Origin: Phanerochaete sordida | Taxonomy: Eukaryota; Basidiomycota; Agaricomycetes; Polyporales; Phanerochaetaceae | Length of the DNA: 64,000 nucleotides | Direction: 5' to 3' | Assembly: GCA_019973155.2 (NCBI GenBank) | Contig: BPQB01000066.1 | Span: forward strand, 124,001 to 188,000 | In this document: positions 57,727 to 64,000 of the stretch, piece after piece | Position numbering within the stretch: the first letter of the stretch is position 1 | How the letters are laid out: each line of letters starts with the position of its first letter | Made by a program: the position numbers and the translations under genes | Notes under the pieces: model-generated | Told to the model about the DNA's origin: nothing | Databases searched by the model: none | Seen by the model: only the letters and a program-made list of their open reading frames with translations

Positions 57727-58198
57727 CCCTGGGCAGGCGAGGGTACAGACGGCCTCGTCGCGCGCTCGTCAGCACAATCTCTGCTTTCCACTGGGCCCGG
57801 CCTCGACGGCCTGCTAGCCGCGCTCCGGAAGGTCCAGTACGACGACGCGGCACTCAAACGCGCCTACGCGCCGTGCGCACGGCTCCTCCGCGAGCTGGGC
57901 GCAGCGCGTGTGCATCGGCCAACAACTTCTGCTGGCCTAAGGCTGGACAAGCCGTAAATAGGTACAACTGATCTGGTTCAGATCCTTGAATGCCTTGATT
58001 TACGTCCTCGAGGGCCATGCCCCATGGTGGGCGAATACTCCCCAAAGACGGACCGCGCCCGAATGCAGAAGCCTTCCGAATTACTTGACGAACACACAAC
58101 CAACACACAACACCATACACCCGCCACCCACCCCATCCACATCCACCCCCATCTCCCCAACCACAAAAAACCCACGCAGCAGCACCGCGCCCCGCACC
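57727..58198. other. intergenic / possible remnant
   Basis: Contains the unjoined coding-like stretch mentioned for the preceding partial copy and a CA-rich 3' flank (58085-58190) of the minus-strand GMC gene. Confidence 0.35.
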
Positions 58199-60887
58199 TC
58201 AAACAACCACCCCGCGCCCGCGCTCCGCCTTGATAATATCCGCCGCCTACACCCGGTCCCCTCAGCACGCATCCCACATCCATCGCAGCGACGCACCTTC
58301 TCGCCAATCGCATACGCGACCGACATCGTATGGCACACGAGCTCCTGCAGCACCATCAGCCCCACTCCCCCAACCACAATTAGCGCAGGACGCACCAGCG
58401 GCAGCACCGACAGATCCGCCTGGCACAACCATCATACCGCATCAGCGTATCGCATCAGCAGCATATCACAGGAGGAGGCAGACGCGGACGCACCACACGC
58501 AAATTGCTCGTCCCGTACACACGCAGCGCAGCATCAACAACACCGCCGTGCGCACGCGGGGCCATCGCCGCGGTACCGACGGGATGAAACACCTGCCTAC
58601 AGTTCGCCCTGGCATACTCCTCCAACGCTTCGTCCCCGCCCTCCACCGTCTCCCTGTCGGGCATCACGTGCCGCGTCACCATCCCCGCAATCGGCTCGGA
58701 ATCGTACACGCGCAGAGCGAACTTGAGCGCGCGGAGGAGCAGGGCGAGGTCTGCGCCGTGTGCGAAGTAGTTAGGATTTATGGAGGGTGGGGTGAGGGGG
58801 GCGGCGGAGGCGATGTGCACGGACCCCCGCGAGAAGGGCCGGCTGAGCGCGCAGACGAGCGAGAGGTGCTTCGTGCCGGGTGCGGGCGGGGGTGCGCTGG
58901 GCATGGGTGCGCGGCCGGTGTACATTAGCAGTCTGCGCACCTACTCAGCGTGTGCGCGGAGGGGGAGGAGGGAGAGACGCACTCAGCGACCGGCTGCACC
59001 CCACCCTCCGCCGACCGGGCGTGAACAGCATACTGCCTCTCGAGCCCGGCACGCAGCGCCCCCGGCGCGCGCGCGACCGCCTCAACACACGCAGCGCGCG
59101 CGTCCGCGGCCCAGCGCGCCATGTCGTCCGGCGCGCCGAGCGCGCGCGCGGGCAGGAAGGCGAAGGCTTGCGCGGGGACTGCGGCGTAGAGGCCTTGCTG
59201 GGATTTACTTGGGGTGCGTCAGAGGGGGAAGGACGGGGGAGAGGGAAGGCGTACTACAACTCCTCCTGCGCGCGCGCGACCGCAGGCTCGCGCAGCACAT
59301 CCGTCGTCTCCGCGTCCGTCACGATTTCGACGACCGTCGGGAGCCCGATGTGGTCCTCTTCTCCCCATCAGCACCCACCCTCGCACCATGCCGCGCGGAA
59401 ACTGAGGCAGGAAGCACGGACACTCACGCAGGTTCTCGCCGACGCCCGGCAGGGCGACCTTGAGCGCGACGCCGTGCGCGCCGAGGACGCCCGGGGCGCC
59501 GACGCCCGAGAGCTCGAGGAGCTGCGGCGTCTGGTACGTGCCTGTGCGGCGTCAGCGGCGCGCGGTGCGCTGCGCAAGGGACGTACCTGCTGCTAGGATC
59601 ACCTCCCGCGCTGCGTCGAGCCGCCGCGTTGCGCCGTCCGCGATGAACTCGACGCCGAGGGCGCGCTGCAGCTCGCCGTCTGCTTCCAAGATGACCTGGC
59701 ACCGGCTCAGCGTCAGCGCCAGAGAGAGGAGGGGAGGCGGAGGGGGAAGACGCGCCTTGGTGACGTGCGCGCCGGGCAGGACGCGCAGGTTCGGGCGCGC
59801 GAGGGCCGGCGCGAGGTACGCGCGCGCGGCGTGGCTGCGCGTCGCGGTGCGCGCGTCGACGGAGAGCAGCGCGGTCATGCTGCCGGCGTTGTTGCCGGAG
59901 CTCTGCGGGTTTGTCAGCGCTCCGCACGCACGGAGAAACGGGGCGGGGGAGGAAGGCAGAGGGAGAAGGAGGGGGAGGAGGGAGAGGGAGAGAGGGAGGG
60001 AGAGGGCAGGGCGCACCGTGTCGGGGTTGCGCGGGACGCCGAGCGCGGCGAGCGTGTCGAAGAACGCGGCGTGCAGCGGGCCGAGGGACGCGCCGAACGA
60101 GTGCTGCACGGGGCCTGCGTGCGGCCGTTATTACCCTCCTGCTTCAGTCGGACGCACGCGACGCACCGTCGGTCCCGTGGAACGCGGGGTCCGGGTCCGC
60201 CGCGAAGCGCGCGGCGTCGGGCGCGGAGAGCGCGCTGCGCTGCAGAGTCTCGCTCTGCAGGCCGCCATAATCAGACGGGAGTGACGGAGGGGAGGGGGGA
60301 GGGCGGACCTTCTTCATGTAGTGCAGCAGCGAGCCCCAGTTCCAGCCCGCACACCCGAGCTCCTCGAGCGCGTCCGCCTCGGCGGCGTTCGGGCGGAACA
60401 CGCCCATGTAGTTGATCTGCGGCGCCCGCCGCGTGTCAGTCGCTGGAGTGTGCGGGGGCGGGGCGGACGCACGAGCGACGTCCCGCCGAGGCCCTTCCCG
60501 CGCGGCTGCGGCACGACGCGGCCGTGCGCGCGCGCCTGCGGCGTGCTCGCGAACGCCCAGTCGTACGCCGGGTTGCCGAGCGCGCGGCCGAGGAGGCCTG
60601 GGGGCCAGCGCGGTGAGCGTGCGTGCGGGACGTAAGGAAAGGGAGGAGGAGGGGAGGAGGCGCACCGGGGACGTCGATCTCGGGCGCGGGCGCGTGGTGT
60701 GCGCCGGCCTCGAGGACCGCGACGACGAAGTCGGGCTCTTCGGAGAGCCTGCGCGTGCGTCAGCGCGGCGCGACACATCCCTGCGGGGCACTCACCGTGC
60801 TGCGAGCGCGAGGCCGGCGGTGCCGCCGCCGACGATGACGTAGTCGACGGGCGTAGATGTGAGTTCTGCGGAGGTTACGATGGGCAT
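58199..60887 (-). CDS. GMC oxidoreductase 2, no signal peptide
   Basis: Fifteen exons (60887-60796, 60748-60666, 60597-60473, 60416-60309, 60254-60167, 60114-60017, 59902-59756, 59695-59587, 59541-59428, 59357-59258, 59207-58983, 58932-58494, 58419-58396, 58344-58297, 58246-58199) give 615 aa. The N-terminus goes straight into the FAD site (VDYVIVGGGTAGLALAARLSEE) with no leader, so it is probably intracellular. Landmarks: GKGLGGTSLINYM, ILAAGTYQTPQLLELSGVG and FHPVGTAAM with His546. The C-terminus is ELVCHTMSVAYAIGEKAADI with His589, the usual catalytic pair. The family oxidises alcohols or sugars with FAD. Intron 7 appears to have a GC donor (AAG|GCGCGT at 59755). Several introns are long pyrimidine tracts in the transcript. 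Confidence 0.9.
59934..60010. repeat. homopurine/homopyrimidine tract in a GMC intron
   Basis: The plus strand is almost pure G/A for about 75 bases, interrupted by single C or T. In the minus-strand transcript this is a C/U tract inside intron 6. Such tracts can form triplex DNA; no function is claimed. Confidence 0.8.
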
Positions 60888-62038
60888 GGCTTCGTGGCGT
60901 CCGTCTGGGTTCGCGGATGCCTGGCGGTGTGTGAAGCAAGGTATATGTATGCGCGTGCTGGCGTCTGTGGGGTGCTTCTCCGTTCGCACGCTGCGACGCG
61001 GGGTGCACGGCTCGCGCTGCGTGTCGGGCCGCTCGGCAAGTCCGCTAGTGCTGGCCGTGGGCCTGCGGCGACGACGCCGTGCTGGGAGCGGACACGTCTG
61101 CCCTCGGTTTCAGGACGTGCTCGAGACAGAGAACGCGCCGTCGGCAGCGTCGAGCTTCGGTGTCGCCTCGGGGAAGCCTATCCATGGCTAGGTCATCTTC
61201 CTGTGTCATGACATGCGGCGCGTCCGCGCGGCCGAGGACCGACCGTGGGACGCATTGCTCATCGGCGTCTACCACGCTGATCCGCCGCGCGCGGCGGGCG
61301 CGCTCGGGACGCCACAAAGGCTGCTGGTTTCCTCGTCCCCGGCGCGTGCGAGGCAACTGCCATGCGCGCGATGCGTGTGGCCGGCCGCCGCGTCCACATC
61401 AATCAGCAGCGGGCGCAAGGCAGCTGTCGCACAAGCTCTCGGGGCAGATCCGCGGTGGGCCCCACGCACACAGGGCGGTGCACATCTGCCAGCCCCGACA
61501 CACCGTGGGCGCGCCTCTTCTCTTGCGCCCACCGCGCGCGCAGAGCCTGCATCTGCTGTACGCGATGCGTGTCCGCCCGCGGCGCGGCCTGCACGCGCGA
61601 CGCGCCGGCCGGCTGCGCGCCGTGCCGCGCGGGGAGAGCAGACGGAAGTCCAGGGACCTGGTTGGCACGCCGTCGGCGTCCGGATCCGCGGCCTGTTGCT
61701 GCCATTGGCTGCACGCCGCGGCGGCAGGCACGCTGTCAGGCCTCTGCGCCCGGCGAGGGCCCACGCACCGGATCAGCCCATGGTCCTGGTTCTTCGCGGT
61801 GATGCATCATGGCGGCGTCCTGGGCTTTTAGAGGCTGCAGCCGCTCTCCTTGCACGCCCTCTCCTCGACTACGACGTCGCTGCACCGGTGAGCTGCTCTC
61901 ATGCGCTCCGCTGACTGCTGCACTCACGCTGAACCACACAGATCCTCGCGATTGCGTCCGCACCCGCCGTATCTTAAAAGACGGAGCGTCCTTCGCAAAG
62001 CTCGCCTAGGCTTCAATCCGTCTTGAGTACGTGGACGC
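60888..62038. other. GC-rich divergent intergenic region
   Basis: Overlapping ORFs of 100-250 codons occur in several frames because of high GC, but none has a motif or splice pattern. Promoters of the GMC gene (minus) and DUF6534 copy 3 (plus) should lie at its ends. Confidence 0.45.
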
Positions 62039-63625
62039 ATGGCAACGGTAAACGTGACGCTTCCAGTCGATGTCGCGCCGATGTAAGTGCCCCAGCCTCC
62101 GTATCCGCTACCCGGACGCTCACCGCGCGCCACAGAGCAGCCCCGCTGGTGAGCCCAGCACCTACCGTCCCCGCCCCTGTCCTCACTCCAGTTAGCTCTT
62201 CACGACCCTCATCCACTGGTACCTCTACGGCGCGCTCGCCGTGCAAGTCTGTACGCCCTCTCCCTCCCCTCCTCCCCCGCTCACACCCTCACACCCCCAC
62301 CGGCAGACCTGTACTACCACGCCTTCCCGCACGACGCCTTGCCCACCCAGGGCCTCGTATACAGCCTGTTCGCGGCAGGCAGCGCACAAATGGCGCTCGG
62401 CACGCGCGCCGCGTTCCGCGCGTACGCCTCGCACTTCGGGGACACCGCCGTCCTGGCGCAGCGCGGGTGGCTCGCGGGGCCCGTGCTCGGCGGACTCGGT
62501 GCGTCGCCCGTCCTTGTGCTTTTTTGTGGGATGGGGAGGCTGATGGGGCGCAGTGACGGCCGCCGTGCAGCTGTACTACGCGCAGCACGTACACGCGCTC
62601 GGCCGCTCACGCTCTTTGCAAATCCTCACATCTTCCGTACGCCCCCGCCCTCCGACCCCGCTCCCCAAAGCTCACGCACGCATAGCTCGCGCTCACGCAG
62701 GGCGCCGCGGCGCTCGTCGCGGGCGCACAGCGCGCGCACGGCGCGAACGATGCCGTCAGCACCGCCGTGCGTCCCTACTTCTCCTCTGCGAGACGGTCGA
62801 GCTGATGCGGAGCAGGTCTGGCTCGCGGCCTGCGCGGCGTGCGACGTCGCGATCGCGTGTGCGATGCTCACCCTCGTGCGTCCCTCACGCTCTCTCTCTC
62901 TCGCCGCGGGGATGCTGACAGGCGTGCAGTTCCTGTGCCCGCGCACACCAGCGTCAACGGCGGCGGCGGCGCCGCCGGCTGCGCGCGCGAGCCGCGCCGT
63001 GCGGCTCGTCGTCGCGAGCGGCGTGCTTACCGGTGCGTCGTATGCGTGTCTCTGTGGTGCGCGCTGCTGACGTTTCTTCCGAATGTGCCCTTTGTGGTCT
63101 GCGCTTCCGAACACTCCTTTCGCGCTCGTTCCTGCTTGCCCACACCCTTCCTGCTTGCGCTTTTCCTGGCTGCTTCCTTGCTGGCCGTTTCCTTACTCAC
63201 TACACTCTTCCTGGCCGCTCTCTCCCTCATCTCTCTCTTCCTGGCCGCTCGCTCCCGCTACGCCCTCGCCGCGCCCTCACTCACCCGCCTCTGACACCAC
63301 CTCCCGCCACACAGCACTCGCCTCCACCACCACCCTCATCCTCCACTTCACCTTCACCCTCGCCCTCCCCTCCCTCCCCTCCGACCCCTCCCCCTCCCAT
63401 GCCCATCTACCGGGCACCGCCGCCGCCCACAGCGCACTCGCGAGCGCCTCCCTGCTCGCGCTGCTGAACGCGCGCGCGCGCGTGGCCGCGGGGCCGCGCA
63501 GCTATGCCGTGTCGGGCACCGCGTTCACGAGCGGCTTCGGGTTCGCCGGCGGGGAGGTGCCGACGATGTGTTTTGCGGAGGGGGAGTGTGGGAGCGTGGA
63601 GGAGCGGGGGAAGGCGGTTGTGTAG
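62039..63625 (+). CDS. DUF6534 membrane protein 3, diverged
   Basis: Nine exons (62039-62082, 62136-62148, 62196-62250, 62307-62498, 62554-62636, 62686-62766, 62816-62875, 62930-63032, 63315-63625) give 313 aa. The 13-nt second exon and 55-nt third exon match the other two family members in the window. Sequence has drifted further: LIHWYLYGALAVQVYLYYHAFPHD and VWLAACAACDVAIACAM are kept. The conserved YYAAVGAVLGKLYSNALL block is replaced by PGTAAAHSALASASLLALLNARARV. The charged tail is much shorter. The last intron (63033-63314, 282 nt) is CT-rich with a repeated CTTCCTGGCCGCTC-like unit. Membrane protein of unknown function. Confidence 0.85.
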
Positions 63626-64000
63626 CGGTGTGTGGTATGTTATTTTACGCCCTGTTTCGTTTGGTGTGTAGCGATAGAGTATATTTCTACAACTTCGGCC
63701 CTCGGGACCCGTCGTGAGCCAGATCCTTGGGCCGCCCGGAGAAGACGCCGCAGGGCAGTCTGGCACCAATCGCGCTGGGGCCGGTGCCACCTGTGGCGCG
63801 CTGCGCCGTCGCCTGGAGTTGTGCGTTATCTTCGGGGGTTGCTGTAGGTGAGGACATATAGCGTATTCCAGTCCGCGCCCACTGCCATCACAAGACTCAT
63901 GGTGCTGACCGACTGCTGTTCCGAGCTCAGCATCTCTAATGCCATGTAGATCAACGATTGATATTTCAGAATTCTACAGCATCGTACAATATCCCCGGAA
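63626..64000. other. 3' flank to window edge
   Basis: No recognised gene in the last 375 bases. Confidence 0.4.

Noticed and set aside
61079..61914. Overlapping ORFs of 233 and 250 codons
   Set aside because: Very GC-rich intergenic sequence open in several frames at once, no domain, no splice signals consistent with one frame.
1..64000. CRISPR arrays, prophage, insertion sequences, bacterial operons
   Set aside because: No direct-repeat/spacer pattern; intron-rich eukaryotic gene structure throughout.

Overview
The window reads as nuclear DNA of a filamentous basidiomycete, most likely an Agaricomycete of the polypore type. It is GC-rich, almost every gene has several introns of about 45-65 nt with GT-AG borders and short branch-site motifs, and the gene content (DUF6534 membrane proteins, GMC oxidoreductases, an NRPS-like adenylate-forming reductase, a Kre9/Knh1-like GPI protein) is typical of wood-decay mushrooms. 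The species cannot be named from the sequence alone. Most gene models below were spliced by hand and close in frame; exon coordinates are given in the entries.

Layout. 1-3.1 kb: an edge-truncated RRM-like/coiled-coil ORF (minus) and an eight-finger C2H2 zinc-finger gene (plus). 3.5-28.3 kb: four paralogues of a Hos3-type (class II, arginase-fold) histone deacetylase, interleaved with a flavin monooxygenase gene, a decayed copy of that gene, an aryl-alcohol-oxidase-like GMC gene and a possible GMC scrap. Only the third deacetylase (18.6-21.2 kb) keeps every catalytic motif. The second is a complete 600-aa gene that has lost one zinc ligand. The first and fourth are decayed in the catalytic half but keep long open coiled-coil tails. 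A 289-bp MITE-like element sits at 14.4 kb.

28.7-48.8 kb is a run of ordinary genes: a dynamin-like GTPase, two tandem hemerythrin-like genes with a stray piece of an NRPS-like reductase between them, a DUF6534 seven-helix protein, Tdp1 with a ubiquitin-interacting motif, a Kre9/Knh1-like GPI protein, a second DUF6534 gene and an ICMT-type methyltransferase. 49.5-63.6 kb: an F-box-like gene with a premature stop, a full A-PCP-R NRPS-like reductase, an uncharacterised gene plus a partial copy of its N-terminus, a second (cytosolic-looking) GMC oxidoreductase and a third DUF6534 gene.

How the genes may work together. The deacetylase/FMO/GMC block is a local duplication nursery: copies at graded stages of decay share intron positions with the intact copy, and the new tails differ (AT-hook, SUMO-interacting motif, coiled coil). 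Redox tailoring enzymes (FMO, two GMCs) and an NRPS-like reductase lie in the same 60 kb, but they are separated by housekeeping genes, so a single biosynthetic cluster is only a hypothesis.
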